A stretch of 64,000 bases of DNA, from assembly GCF_026626665.1 (NCBI RefSeq), contig NZ_JAPNKE010000002.1:8099168-8163167 (forward strand), written 5' to 3'. Positions 27,545 to 39,100 of the stretch are shown in pieces. Under the pieces are notes generated by a model, which worked only from the letters and a program-made list of their open reading frames with translations, had not been told where the DNA came from and ran no database searches. Made by a program: the position numbers and the translations under genes. Positions within the stretch are counted from its first letter, which is position 1. Each line of letters begins with the position of its first letter. This DNA comes from Nannocystis pusilla (GTDB taxonomy: Bacteria > Myxococcota_A > Polyangia > Nannocystales > Nannocystaceae).

Positions 27545-28729
27545 ATGCCGACCCTCCATTCGTGCGGCGTCCTCCTGGCTTTGTTCGGCGGCCTCGTCCT
27601 CGCCGGTTGTCGACCCGGAAGCGGCGACAGCGAGACCGCGACCGGCGGCGAGACCGGGACCGGCACCACCGCCGGCGAGACCGAGGCCCCCAGCCCCTTG
27701 CCGGCGACGGAGGTCGGCCCGCGCGAGGGCCCGTGGGAGGTCGTCGTCGACGCCTTGCCGTTCCCGCTCGCCGACATCCGCACGCTCACCGTCGGCCGCA
27801 AGGAGCTCGACCGCAACTTCGCCAACCGCGGCCAGGTCGAGGTCCTCTTCGATCACGACGAGGAGACCATCACCATCGAGACTCGCAAGTACGTGTTCGG
27901 CGACGCGGTCGAGGCCGACGCCCTGGAGCGCCTGTCGCTGTGGGCATTCGTCTCCTCCCCCAAGCCGGTGCCGCACCCGCCGAAAGCCGAAGATTGCACC
28001 GACGGCGCGTGGAAGGACAATTGTGCGATCTACGCCTATTACGACGGCCAGTCGCAGCCGCTCCGCACCGGCATGGACTTCCGCGTCCACCTGCCGAGGG
28101 GTTACCGCGGCGAGCTGTTCATCACCACCGAGGACAACACCGCCGAGGACTCGTGGCCGCGGCGCAGCGACGTCACCGTCCTCGATCTGTGCAGCGGCGG
28201 TGAGATCGACCTCGAGGCCGGGCGGGCCAAGGTCCGCATGTGTCGCGACCTCTCGCCGGCCCCTGCCTGTCCGCCGGACGACGTCGCCGCCTGCGCGGGC
28301 TTCCCCGACGGCAGCGGCCGCGAGGCCTGGTCCCCCGAATGTCCGTGCGGCATCGACAACTTCGGCCAGCTCGTGATCCGCGCCGCGGAGCCGTGGGCCG
28401 CCGACATCACCCTCGACGTGCCGGCCGACGTGTGGTTGAACGCCACCCTGCAGAACGTCGCGCCCATGAAGCAGCCGCAGTGTCTGCCGCAGCTCGGCGA
28501 TTGCGAGGCCCCGCGCTGCATCCTCGACGACACCGACCCGTTCTCGCCCACCGCCGAATTCAACTACCCGAGCGACGCCGCGCCGCACGGCGCCGGCTTC
28601 AACTTCTACGCGGTGAGCGGCGGCTGTACCCTCATTCCGTTCGCCGACCCCGGCGCGCCGTGGAGCCCCGGTCAGACGCCGCAGGAGGAGCTGCGCGGCA
28701 AGGTCCAGCTGTGCAGCGGCTGCCTGTGA
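27545..28729 (+). CDS. Cys-rich lipoprotein, tandem paralogue A
   Basis: A 394-residue lipoprotein (LVLAGCRPG lipobox, Thr/Gly/Glu linker). The globular part starts PWEVVVDALPFPLADIRTL and contains several short conserved blocks: FANRGQVEVLFDHDEETITI, NCAIYAYYDGQSQPL, FRVHLPRGYRGELFITTEDN, VRMCRDLSPAP, CPCGIDNFGQLV, DVWLNATLQN and a C-terminal CSGCL. At least ten Cys suggest disulphides. It has no family I recognise; the beta-rich pattern could bind a ligand at the cell surface. The next gene is a close paralogue, 50 bases downstream, so the pair arose by tandem duplication. Confidence 0.8.
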   Translation: MPTLHSCGVLLALFGGLVLAGCRPGSGDSETATGGETGTGTTAGETEAPSPLPATEVGPREGPWEVVVDALPFPLADIRTLTVGRKELDRNFANRGQVEVLFDHDEETITIETRKYVFGDAVEADALERLSLWAFVSSPKPVPHPPKAEDCTDGAWKDNCAIYAYYDGQSQPLRTGMDFRVHLPRGYRGELFITTEDNTAEDSWPRRSDVTVLDLCSGGEIDLEAGRAKVRMCRDLSPAPACPPDDVAACAGFPDGSGREAWSPECPCGIDNFGQLVIRAAEPWAADITLDVPADVWLNATLQNVAPMKQPQCLPQLGDCEAPRCILDDTDPFSPTAEFNYPSDAAPHGAGFNFYAVSGGCTLIPFADPGAPWSPGQTPQEELRGKVQLCSGCL

Positions 28730-28778
28730 CGCTCGTTTTGCCCTGGTCGTCGCCGGCGAATCGTGGTATTCGTCGGCG

Positions 28779-29995
28779 ATGATCTTTATGCACTTCGCCA
28801 GCGTCTGCGTCGTCGGTCTGTTGCTCGCCGCCTGTCCTGGTCGTCCCAGCGGGGGCGACACCGACGGCACCACCACCGGCGATCCGATCACGTCGACGAC
28901 CAGCGACGCGTCCACCGCGACGAATCCGCCGACCTCCACCTCCACGGGCGCGACCGACACGGTCGAGCCGACGACCACCGGCGACGAGGTCGACCCGCCC
29001 GATGGTTCGTGGGAGGTCGTCGTCGACGCCTTGCCGTTCCCGCTCGCCGACGTTCACAAGCTCACCGTGGGCCGCCGGGAGTATGATGAGAACTTCGCCA
29101 ACCGCGGCGTCGTCGAGGTCCTGTTCGACCACGAGGAAGAGACGATCACCGTCGAGATCCGCAAGTACGCGGTGGGCGACGGCCTCGACGTCCAGAACCT
29201 CGATCGCCTGTCCTTGTGGGCGTTCGCCGCCCCCGGCAACCCCGTCCCGAACCCCGACCCGGCGACCGATTGTACGCAGGACGCCTGGAAGGACGATTGC
29301 TCGATCTACGCCTATTACGACGGCCAGGCGCAGCCGATCCGCATCGGCATGGACTTCCGCGTCCACCTGCCGACCGGGTACCGCGGCCTGCTGTTCGTCA
29401 CCACCGAGGACAACATCGTCGAGGACGCGTGGCCGCGCCGCGGCGACGTCACGGTGCACGATCTGTGCAGCAGCGGCGAGATCGCCCTCGAGGCCGGGAG
29501 GGCCAATGTCCGCATGTGCCGCGACCTCTCGCCGGCGCCCGAGTGCCCGCCGGCCGACGTGCAGGCCTGCGCGACCTTCCCCGACGGCACCGGCGTCGAC
29601 GCGTGGGCCCCCGATTGCCCCTGCGACCCCGCGCTGTTCGGGCAGCTGCTCGTCCGCTCCGCGCAGCCGTTCGCCGCCGACATCGTCGTCGACGTGCCCG
29701 ACGACGTGTGGTTGAACGCGACGCTGCAGAACCTCGAGGTCATGAAGCCGCACGACTGCAAGCCGCAGATGACCGACTGCGGGCCGAACTGCCAGCTCGA
29801 CGACGACGACGAATACGCGATCACGGCCGAGTTCAACTACCCGAGCCCGGCCGCACCTGCGGGCGCCGGCTTCATTTCACCGTCGCCAGCGGCGCCTGCA
29901 CCGGGGTCTCGTTCGTCGAGCCCGGAGCGCCTTCCGGCCAGGCCCCCGACGAGGAGCTGCGCGGCCACGTGAAGCTGTGCAGCGGCTGCCTGTGA
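28779..29995 (+). CDS. Cys-rich lipoprotein, tandem paralogue B, one frame break
   Basis: A paralogue of the preceding lipoprotein, colinear over its whole length: lipobox LLLAAC, an independent Ser/Thr-rich linker, then WEVVVDALPFPLADVHKL, FANRGVVEVLFDHEEETITV, CSIYAYYDGQAQPI, DVWLNATLQNLEVMK and the same CSGCL terminus. The linker diverged much more than the folded part, consistent with duplication followed by selection on the domain. A single base (a C) is lost near 29871, where GAGF should continue HFTVASGACTGVSFVEPG; the paralogue keeps frame there. The end at 29995 is four bases before the convergent channel gene's stop. Confidence 0.8.
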
Positions 29996-29998
29996 GGC

Positions 29999-30976
29999 TC
30001 ACGCCGCCGCCCGGTGCGCCAGCACCAGCGCCAGCTCGATCACGAGCACCGCGGCGATCCACGCGAACCCGACGCGCTGGCTCCACTGGGTCGCGCGGGC
30101 CGGCGTCCACCGCTTCTCCGCCAGGTTGGTCAGCGCCAGGCTCGCGCCAGTCAGTAGCAGCAGCCCCGCGATCGTCACGAGCTGCATCTGGTCGACCAGC
30201 CCGAGCGAGCTGCCGGCCGGCAGGCGGGCGTCGACCAGCAGGCGGTTGGCGATGCACACGAACAGCGCGCTCGACAGCAGCGTATAGCGCGGCGGCGACT
30301 GCTGGATCGGCAGCAGCACCGCGAAGAACGCCACGATCGCGCTCATGAACGTCCCGAGCAGCAGCGTCAGCAAGATCCGCAGCGAGTGCTTGCGGGCGAT
30401 CTCGATGTGCAGCACCGCCCGCGAGTACTCGCTGTCGAGCGGCTGCGTCGGGTCGCCGTAGTTGGTCGGCTCCGAGTGGCGCTCGGTCGTCAGCGACAGC
30501 GCCCCGATGGTCCAGTCCTGCGGGTCGAGGTCCTGCGACACCGCCAGCGGCGCGCGCCCGTTCGGCGGCGCGTCCGGCACGAACACCACGCTCCGCGCGT
30601 CGCGCTCCGCGTCCTCGAGGTGGATCTCGAGCGTATGGCGGTCGAACGGGAAGTGGCGGACGTCGAGCTTCGCCCGCACCGACGCGCGGAACTTGACCTG
30701 CGAGTAGGACCCTGCCGGCGTCGTCGTCGTCACCGCGTACTGGCGGTCGCTGGTGGCCGCGTTGGTGATCTCGATCGTCCTGGCGGGGTCGATGCCGCCG
30801 GCCTGCGCGGGCGACAGCAGCCACACCCAGAACGTCACGTCGAAGCGGCGCTGCGCCTCGCTGACGTCCGCCAGCGACTGCACGAACGCGCCGATCCGCG
30901 TCTCCGCCGGCGCGGCGCCCTCCGTCATCAGCGTCAGCGCGAGCACATGTCCCAAGGACCAGACGGCGAGCGGCAT
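29999..30976 (-). CDS. Pentameric ligand-gated ion channel homologue
   Basis: A 325-residue relative of the Cys-loop receptor superfamily (GLIC/ELIC type). A signal peptide is followed by a beta-sandwich ligand domain: RFDVTFWVWL, VKFRASVRAKLDVRHFPFD (the typical F-P-F-D after the sandwich loop) and LEIHLEDAERD. Four membrane helices follow: about ILLTLLLGTFMSAIVAFFAV, TLLSSALFVCIANRLL, LVTIAGLLLLTGASLAL and FAWIAAVLVIELALVL. No disulphide-forming Cys-loop is present, as in other bacterial members. It should form a pentameric inner-membrane pore gated by protons or a small ligand. A hairpin copy sits in the signal-peptide codons (30944-30961). Confidence 0.8.
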   Translation of the reverse strand: MPLAVWSLGHVLALTLMTEGAAPAETRIGAFVQSLADVSEAQRRFDVTFWVWLLSPAQAGGIDPARTIEITNAATSDRQYAVTTTTPAGSYSQVKFRASVRAKLDVRHFPFDRHTLEIHLEDAERDARSVVFVPDAPPNGRAPLAVSQDLDPQDWTIGALSLTTERHSEPTNYGDPTQPLDSEYSRAVLHIEIARKHSLRILLTLLLGTFMSAIVAFFAVLLPIQQSPPRYTLLSSALFVCIANRLLVDARLPAGSSLGLVDQMQLVTIAGLLLLTGASLALTNLAEKRWTPARATQWSQRVGFAWIAAVLVIELALVLAHRAAA

Positions 30977-31056
30977 CCGCCCTCACGGTCCGCGATCGCC
31001 CGCCGGTCCGCAAGCCCTGGCGATTTCGCGCCGGCCGGTGGATCCGCGTCACCTCG

Positions 31057-32001
31057 TCACGGCGCCACCGTCTCGAGCAGCGCCGGGTCGTCGGTCATGA
31101 TCCCGTCGACCCCGCGGCCGATGAGGTCAGCCATGCGCGCCTCCTCGTTGACCGTCCACGGGTGCACCTTCATCCCCAGCTCGTGGGCGAACGCCACCAG
31201 CTCGGCGCTGGTCAGGTCCCACGGCGAGTGGACGAACTGCGCCGGCGCCACGTACTCCGGGCTGCCCACATTCAAATAGAGGTCGAGCATCTCCGGCGTG
31301 CTCAGCGACGTGAACGCCGCGGGCGCCGCCGCTCGCACCGCCACGATCGTGTCGAGGTCCCCCGACGCTATCACCACTCGCTCGAGCGCCGCGTGGTCCT
31401 CGATCGCCGCCAGCAGCGCGTCGACGATCGGCGGGTCGGTCTGCTTGATCTCGATCAGGTAGTACGAATCCGGAAAATTATTAAAGATCTCTTCCAGGGT
31501 CGGGATCGAGATCCCCGTCCCGCGGTACGGGAACGTCTGGCCGCCGTCGGGCGTGAAGCGGTAGCCCGCGTCGAGGGCCCGCAGCTCGTCCAGAGTCATC
31601 GCCTTGATCGCCCCGGTCCCCTCGGTCGTGCGGTCGACCGTGCCGTCGTGCATCGCCACCAGCACCCCGTCGCTGCTCGCGTGGACGTCGAGCTCGAGCA
31701 CGTCGGCCCCGACCGCGAGCGCGTGCTCGAACGCCGGCAGCGTCTCCTCCGGCCGCAGCAGCGCCCCGCCGCGGTGCGCGATGTTCAAGAAATTGTCCGA
31801 CAGCAGCAGGTTGCCCGGCGGCTCGCCGGTCTCGCTGTCCGTCGTCGTCGTGCTGCTCGAGCTCGTCGTCGGCGCCTCGCCCGTCGACGCGCTCGTCGTG
31901 CTCGTCGACGTCGTGCTCGCCTCACCTGTCTCTTCGGACATCACAGGTGAAGCGCAGCCCGTCGTCACCCCCGCGAATGCAGCAACGATCGCCCGCAGCA
32001 T
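31057..32001 (-). CDS. Glycerophosphodiester phosphodiesterase lipoprotein
   Basis: A 314-residue surface lipoprotein that should hydrolyse glycerophosphodiesters to glycerol-3-phosphate and an alcohol. The lipobox (GVTTGC) and a Ser/Thr linker lead into the GDPD TIM barrel: NIAHRGGALLRPEETLPAF (catalytic His and Glu), DVLELDVHASSDGVLVAMHD (metal-binding Glu-Asp and second catalytic His), YYLIEIKQ and HPWTVNEEARMADLIGRGVDGIMTDDP. All essential residues are visible. Codons of the early linker overlap a hairpin repeat at 31923-31949 (VMSEETGE). The TTATTAAAG patch near 31480 encodes IFNNF. Confidence 0.9.
   Translation of the reverse strand: MLRAIVAAFAGVTTGCASPVMSEETGEASTTSTSTTSASTGEAPTTSSSSTTTTDSETGEPPGNLLLSDNFLNIAHRGGALLRPEETLPAFEHALAVGADVLELDVHASSDGVLVAMHDGTVDRTTEGTGAIKAMTLDELRALDAGYRFTPDGGQTFPYRGTGISIPTLEEIFNNFPDSYYLIEIKQTDPPIVDALLAAIEDHAALERVVIASGDLDTIVAVRAAAPAAFTSLSTPEMLDLYLNVGSPEYVAPAQFVHSPWDLTSAELVAFAHELGMKVHPWTVNEEARMADLIGRGVDGIMTDDPALLETVAP
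31923..31949. repeat. Hairpin repeat variant with extended outer arms
   Basis: Outer arms CACCTGT / ACAGGTG and a nested TGTC...GACA around CTTCGG. Inside the lipoprotein signal/linker junction. Confidence 0.55.
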
Positions 32002-32066
32002 GCTTCACCGTATCACGGCACCGCGGCACCGCGCGCGCTGACGCGCCGATTGTGGATCGTCACGGC

Positions 32067-32969
32067 TCACCCGCCGCGCAGGGCGGCCGAGCGCTCGGCG
32101 AACGTGCGCACGTGCTGCAGGATCGACCGCAGCTTGGGCAGCCCCGCCTGCGACGCCGGGAACGCCACCATCAGGCTGCGCTGGCGGCCGATCAGCTCCG
32201 GCAGCACCGGCACCAGCAGCCCGTCGGGCACCCCGGGGTCGGGCAGCAGCGCGTCGGGCAAGAAGCCGATCCCCAGGCCTGCGATCACCATCTGACGCAG
32301 GCAGTGCACGTCGGCCGTCACCAGCGTCGGCTCGACCTCGAACGACTCGCCGGCCAGCGTCGGCAGCACGCGCGCGTCCTCGCCGGGGGGCGCCCACGCC
32401 AGCACCTCGTGGCTCTGCAGCTCTTCGAGCGTGCGCGGCGTCCCGCGGCGCTCGAGGTAATCGTTCGACGCCAGCAGCCACTCGCGCAGGCGCCACACCT
32501 CGTGCGACAGCCACGGCCCTTCCGGCCCCTCCGGCCCGAAGTGGCACAGCATGTCGACGTCTTCCAGCGGCCCCGCCACCGGGTCCTCGCTGAAGCGCAG
32601 CTGCAGCGACAGCCGCGGGAACGTCTGGCGCAGCGCCGCGAACAGCGGCGTGAGCGCGTGCGGCGGCAGCCCCATCGACATCAGCACCCGCAGCACTCCG
32701 ACCGGCTCACGACCGATCTCCCGCACCGACGCCACCAGCGCGCTCGCCTCTTGCAGCACGTGGCGACCGCGGGCCGCCAGGACCGCCCCGGCCTCCGTCA
32801 CCACCACCCCGCGGGCGCTCCGCTCGAGCAGCGGCACCCCGGCGCGGGCCTCGAGCGCCTCGACGCGGCGCCGCAGCGTCGCCCGAGCCATGTTGAGCTG
32901 GGTCGCAGCGGCCAGGAAAGAACCGGTCTCGACCACCCCGAGGAAGGCCCTGAACTCTTCGAGATCCAT
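32067..32969 (-). CDS. LysR-family transcriptional regulator
   Basis: A 300-residue LTTR with the standard plan. Residues 1-60 form the winged helix-turn-helix (FRAFLGVVETGSFLAAATQL, MARATLRRRVEALEARAG, LLERSARGVVVTEAG), followed by a linker helix and the effector-binding domain from about residue 90 (GVLRVLMSMGLPPHALTPLF). Such proteins bind DNA as tetramers and respond to a small inducer. It is divergent from the giant gene at 33191, the usual LysR-target arrangement, and a hairpin repeat lies in the 221-base gap between them. The target is therefore a guess. Confidence 0.93.
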   Translation of the reverse strand: MDLEEFRAFLGVVETGSFLAAATQLNMARATLRRRVEALEARAGVPLLERSARGVVVTEAGAVLAARGRHVLQEASALVASVREIGREPVGVLRVLMSMGLPPHALTPLFAALRQTFPRLSLQLRFSEDPVAGPLEDVDMLCHFGPEGPEGPWLSHEVWRLREWLLASNDYLERRGTPRTLEELQSHEVLAWAPPGEDARVLPTLAGESFEVEPTLVTADVHCLRQMVIAGLGIGFLPDALLPDPGVPDGLLVPVLPELIGRQRSLMVAFPASQAGLPKLRSILQHVRTFAERSAALRGG

Positions 32970-33088
32970 CCGGGGCGGAGCCTAGCTCAGCCGGTGGGAG
33001 CGGCGATAGCGGGCCGCCCCTGCCGCCGATGCGCCCCGGCGCGGAACCGCCCGAGCGAACGACGTACCGTTCGCTGCCGGCGCGCAAC

Positions 33089-33104
33089 ATGTCTCTTGGG
33101 ACAT
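33089..33104. repeat. Dispersed hairpin repeat copy
   Basis: ATGTC, TCTTGG, GACAT, in the divergent LysR/giant-gene spacer. The same inner 14 bases recur inside the gene at 61990-62003. Confidence 0.6.
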
Positions 33105-33190
33105 CTTCCGTCGCCCGCGCAGGTCCGCGCTCTCCGGGCGATCGCACGCAGTGGCACCGGCCTTGACGGCGGCATACCCTCAGCGTCCCC

Positions 33191-36100
33191 ATGGACCTCG
33201 AGCACCTCGAAGCACTCGCGCTCTCCGACGACCGCGCCGCCGCCCTCGCCGGCCTGTTGCCCGGCACGCCGGAGCACGACTACTGGCGCGGCGTCCACTC
33301 GCAGCACCATGGCCGGCTCGACGAGGTCGACGCGATCCTCGCCGGCTGGAAGAAGCGGCACGGCCGCACCGACGAGCTCCACGCCCGGCTGGCCCGCCGT
33401 CAGCTGCTCCTTCGGGCAGGTCAGGACCTCGGCAAGCACGCCGACACCCTCCGCTTCGAGGCCCACGTGCGGCTCGACGACGAGGCCGAGGCGGTCACCG
33501 CCGCCTACCGCTACCCCACGCGCCTCGACCCCGCGATCATCGACCGGGCCGCGCTCGTCCACGACGCGATCGGCCGCAGCCACGAGCTCAACTTCGTCAC
33601 CGACTGGGGCCTGCCCGACCTCGTCGGCGAGGGCCTCGACGCCACCGCGCGGCGCAACCTGCTGCAGCGGCTGCAGCGCACCGACTTCCCCGGCCTCGTC
33701 GCCTTCGTCGCCGCCGATCTCGGCGAGAAGTCCTCGCGCGGGTTCGGCTCGCTCGCGGTCCACGCTCGCCTCACCCGCGCCCAGCTCGACGAGCTGGCCG
33801 CCTTGCGGCCCGAGCTGCGCAAGCACCCGAACTTCGTCGCCGCGGTGCTCGTGCGCATGCGGCCGCCGACCCACGTCGACTGGCGCACCGACCCGGCCCC
33901 GCGCGCCGCCTACCTCGCCGAGCTGTGGGCCTACGTCGCCACCCTGCCGCCCGCCTTCAACGCCCTCAAGGCCCAGGTCCTCTACCACCAGCTCGACCTC
34001 GACCGCCGCCGCGGCGTCCTCGACCGCGAGCGTTTTTTGAAATACCTCGAGCTCCCGCGCCGTGTGCACTACGCCGCCGCCGAGCGCCTGCGCCACGTCC
34101 CGACCGACCAGCAGGTCGTGCTCGGCACCGACGCCGCCCAGTCCGCCGGCCTCGAGCCGATCGCCGACGACGAGCCGCTGGTGCGCGAGTACCTCGAACA
34201 GTTGCTGCTGCAAGAAGAGGGCGACGCCTTCGCCGAATACCTGCGCGCCGACTGGCTCGAGGAGCAGCTCGCCACCGCCCGCCTGCTCGCCGGCGCCCCC
34301 GAGCCCGAGCGCTGGGCCGCCTTGCTCGGCCCGGTCCGCCTGGCCGCGTTGCGCGACCGCGTCGACCTCGAGCTCACCGTCCGCAACCCCGCGCGGATCG
34401 CCGCCGACGCCCCGGTCGCGCTCGAGGTCGACGTCAAGAACGTCCCGCGCCTGGTCGTCAAGACCTACCGCATCGACGCCGTCGCCCACTTCCTCGCCCG
34501 CCACGCCGAGGTCGACACCACCATCGACCTCGACGGCCTGGTCGCCAGCGACGAGCAGGTGATCCTCGGCGACGCCCCGGCGATCCAGCGCGTGCGCCGG
34601 CAGATCGCCCTGCCCGGCTGCGACCGCCCCGGCACCTACGTGATCGAGCTGATCGGCGGCGGCAAGTCGAGCCGCGCGCTGATCCGCAAGGGCGGCCTGC
34701 GCCACACCGTCCGCGTCGGCCTCGCCGGGCCCACGATCCGCGTCCTCACCGAGGACGGCCGCCCGCTGGACGACGCGCGGGTCTGGCTGGCCGGCCGCGA
34801 GTTCGAGCCGCGCGACGACGGGGCCATCACCATCCCGTTCTCGACCGCCCCCTCGCGCGCCACCATCCTGCTCGTCCACGGCGACATCGCCCAGGCCGAG
34901 ACCCTGCAGCACCCCGCCGAGCACTACCAGTTCCACGCCGGCATCCACCTCGAGCGCGAATCCCTGGTGCCCGGCAAGACCGCGCGGATCCTGCTGCGAC
35001 CGATGCTCACCGTCGCCGGCTGGCCCGCCCCGGTCGCCTTGATCGAGGACCCGGTGGTCGAGCTCGCGGTCACCGACGGCGCCGGCACGACCTCGACCAA
35101 GACCCAGCCGGTGCTCCTGCGCGACGACAGCGAGACCGTCGTCGAGCTCGTCGTCCCCGAGGACGCCGCCCAGGTCTCCGTCACCGCGCGCGGCCAGGTC
35201 CGCGTCGCCTCGACCCAGAAGACCGTCGACCTGGCCGACAGCGCCGGCGCCGAGGTCGGGCGGATCCACCGCAGCGAGTTCACCGAGGCGTTGCACCTGT
35301 CGTCCGGCGCCGAGGGTCACGTCCTCCACCTGCTCGGAAAGACAGGTGAGCCGCGGGCCGGCCGGGCCGTCGCGCTCAGCTTCAAGCACGTCGCGGTCAC
35401 CTTCGAGATGACGACCACGCTCGAGACCGACGCCCGCGGCCGCATCGAGCTCGGCGCCCTCGCCGGCATCGAGCGCCTCACCGCCTCGCTGCCGACCAGC
35501 GAGCCGCATCACTTCCACCTGTGGCCCGAGCTCGACGGGGCCCGCGCGATCCACATCGTCGCCGGCGAGCAGGTCCTGCTGCCCCGGCCGCCGGCGATCG
35601 AGGCGCGCGACGTCTCGCTCGTCGAGCTGCGCGGCGGCGCCCCGGCGCGCGACGTGTCCTCCCGCGTCTCGCTGGGCGAGCGCGTCCTGGCCGTCGCCGG
35701 CGACCTCGCGGCCGGCGAGTACCTGCTGCAGAGCCGCGGCGTCGCCGACATGCGGATCGTCGTCGTCCCCGCCGACACCCCGATGAGCGACGGCTGGGCC
35801 GCCGCCGGGCCGACCTCGATCGAGCTGTCGCCGCCGCTGCCGCTGCTCACGACCTTGCGCGTCGACGGCGATCACCTGCGGCTCAAGCTGGGCGGCGCCG
35901 GCCCGCTGACCCGCGTGCACGTGCTGGCGACCCGCTACCGGCCCGACCGCGCCCTGCCTCGCAACCTGCGTCGCGCCCCGCGGCCGCCGCTGGCCGGCGC
36001 GGTCGCCCCGGTGCTGTCGCACTACGTCTCGGGCCGCGACATCGGCGACGAGTACCGCTACGTCCTCGAGCGCCGCAACCATCCGCGGCGTCCGGGCATG

Positions 36101-39100
36101 CTGCTCGAAAAGCCAGGTCTGCTGCTCAACCCGTGGGCCGTGCGCACCACCACCACCGGGGTCCAGCACGCCAAGGGCGGCGGAGGTTACGCCCCCAGCC
36201 CGCCGCGCCCTGCTTCCGCGCCGGCGACCGCCGCCCCGCGCCCGCAGGCGGCCATGCTCGGCGAGCAGGGCGGCTTCGTCGCGCTCGACTTCTTGCCCGC
36301 GCCCGCGGTCGTGCTCGCCAACCTGCGCCCCGACGCCGGCGGCGAGCTGCGCGTCCCCCTCGCCGACCTCGGCGCGGGCCAGAGCGTGCGCGTCATCGTC
36401 GTCGACCCCGCGCTCACCAGCGTCGCCGACCTCGGCCTCCCCGCCACCGAGCTGCGCCCGCGCGACCTCCGGCTGCGCTTCGCCCTCGCCCCCGACAAGC
36501 ACTTCACCGAGCTGCGCGGCGTCGACGGGGCGCCCGCCGGCGCCACCCTCGTCGTCGAGGACCTGCGCTCCGGCAAGCTCGAGCTGGTCGACACCGTCGC
36601 CCGCGCCCATCAAGTCCTGCTCTCGCTCGGCGCCCCCGACACCTTGCGCGAGTTCGCCTTCGTCACCCAGTGGCACGTCCTCGACGACGCCGCTCGCCGC
36701 GCCCGCTACAGCAAGTACGCCTGCCACGAGCTGCACCTGTTCCTGTACTTCCGCGACCCCGAGTTCTTCGCCCGCGTGGTCCGGCCGTACCTCGAGCACA
36801 AGCGGCGCAAGACCTTCGTCGACCACTGGCTGCTCGGCGCCGACCTCTCGCAGTATTGCGAACCCTGGGCGTTCGGCCGCCTCAACGCGCTCGAGCGGGC
36901 GCTGCTGGCCCGCCGCCTGCCCGAGGTGCGCGAGTCGATCCTGCGCCTGCTCGGCGACGCGGTCGACCTGATCCCGCCCGACCCGGAGCGCGACGATCGC
37001 CTGGTCGACACCCTGCTCGGCGCCGCCGCGCTCGAGGGCGGGGCCGCGTACGCCTCCATGTCGCTCGACTTCATGGAGCGCGAGGTCGCCGAGGAGTCGG
37101 CGCCCGAGCCCATGGCCAAGGAGAAGGCCAAGAAGCGGGCCAGTCGCCGCAGCCGCAGCGAGGCGGACGACGTGGACAGCGACGACGAGGACGGCTTCGC
37201 ATCGGCGCCCGCCGAGATCGGCGGCCCGCCGCCCGCGCCGGCCGCGGCGATGCCGATGCGCGCCGCCAGCCGCGGCGGCGACTTCGGCGACGCCACGGTG
37301 GCCGCCGACCTGCGTGAGCGCCGCCGTAGCGCCCCGCTGTATCGCGGCGCCGACAAGACCCAGGAATGGGCCGAGTCGGATTGGTGGCACATCCGCGCCG
37401 CCGCGGCCGACAACGCCTTGATCGCGGTCAATCGCTATTGGCGGGACTTCGCCCGCCACGACGCCGCGGCCGGTCCGTTCCTCTCCCCGCATTTGGGCGA
37501 GTGCGCCGGCGACTTCGCCTCGGCCCTGTGCGCATTGGCGGTGCTCGACCTGCCGTTCGTCGCCGGCGCGCACGCGGTCGTCGTCGAGGACACCCGCCTC
37601 AGCCTCACCTGCGCCACCCCGGCTCTGGCCGCGCGCACCCGCATCGCCGCGGTCGAGGCCTCGGACGACGCCCGCGCCGCCCTGCTGGTCGGCCAGAGCT
37701 ACGTCCGCAGCGACGACCGCTTCGAGTGGGACGGCGCCGAGCAGCGCGAGAAGGTGGTCGAGGGCGAGCTGCTCGTCGGCGTCGTCTATCGCTGCCTGGT
37801 CGTCGTCACCAACCCGACCAGCCGCGATCGCCGGGTCGCCGTGCTGCTGCAGATCCCCCGCGGCGCCCTGCCGGTCGCCGGCGGCTTCTACACCCGCACC
37901 TTCAACCTCCACCTCGGCGCCTACGCGACCGAGCAGCTCGAGTACGCGTTCTACTTCCCGGCCGCCGGGCAGTTCCCGCACTTCCCCGCGCACGTCAGCC
38001 AGCACCGCGGCGAGCAGGTCGAGCTCGTCGGTTCGGCCCCGCCGGCGGTCCTCGACGTCGTCGTCACCCCGACCCGCGTCGACGCCAGGTCGTGGGCCCA
38101 CGTGTCGCAGCACGGCACCACCGACGAGGTCCTCTCCTTCCTCGCCGGCGCCAACCTCGGCCGCATCGAGCTCGAGAAGATCGCCTGGCGCATGAAGGAC
38201 AAAGACGCCTTCACCCGCGTCCTCGCCCTGCTCACCGCCCGCCGCACCTACCACGATCGCCTGTGGGCCTATTCGCTGGCCCACGCCGACCGCCAGCGCG
38301 TCGCCGAGTGGCTGCGCCACCAGAACGGTTTCGTGCAGAAGGCCGGCCCCGCGCTCACCGGCGGCATCGTCGAGGTCGACGCGACCCTGCGCAATTGGTA
38401 CGAGCACCTCGAGTACGCCCCGCTCGTCGGCGCCCGCGCCCACCGCCTCGGCAGCAAGCGCCAGGTCCTCAACGACGCCCTCGCCGCGCAGTACAACCAG
38501 TTCCTCGAGCTGGTCGCCCACCGCCCGGCCCCCGGCCCCGACGACCTGTTGGCCGCGGCCCACTACCTGTTCAGCCTCGACCGCACCGACGACGCCCTCG
38601 CCGCGCTGGCCCGCGTCGACCCGGCGCAGCTGGCGACGCGCCTGCAATACGACTACCTCGCCGCCTACGCCGCCTGCTGCAGCGGCGACCTCGCGGCCGC
38701 GCGCGCCCTCGCCGAGCCGTGGCGCAATCACCCGGTCGACCGCTGGCGCAATCGCTTCGCCGCGCTGCTGGCGATGCTCGACGAGGCCGAGGGCCGCGGC
38801 CCCGCCGTCGCGGTCGACAACGACAGCCGCGAGCAACGCATGGACGAGCTGGCCGCGCGCCAGCCCGCCCTCAGCATCACCGCCGAGCAGGGCAAGGTGA
38901 TCATCCAGCACCACAACGTGGCGAGCTGCCAGCTCCGCTTCTACCGCATGGACATCGAGCTGCTGTTCTCGCGCCAGCCGTTCGTGCAGGGCGATGTGGA
39001 GCGCTTCTCGTGGATCGAGCCGGGCGCGACGCTCGAGGTGCCGCTATCGAGCAACGAGGGCCGCACGGTCGTGGAGATCCCCCAGGGCATGCGCGGCGCG

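Noticed and set aside
32987..38914. 1975-codon minus-strand frame opposite the giant gene
   Set aside because: Highly repetitive Gly/Ala/Arg/Glu/Val composition without domains; a mirror of strong third-position GC bias in the real plus-strand gene.
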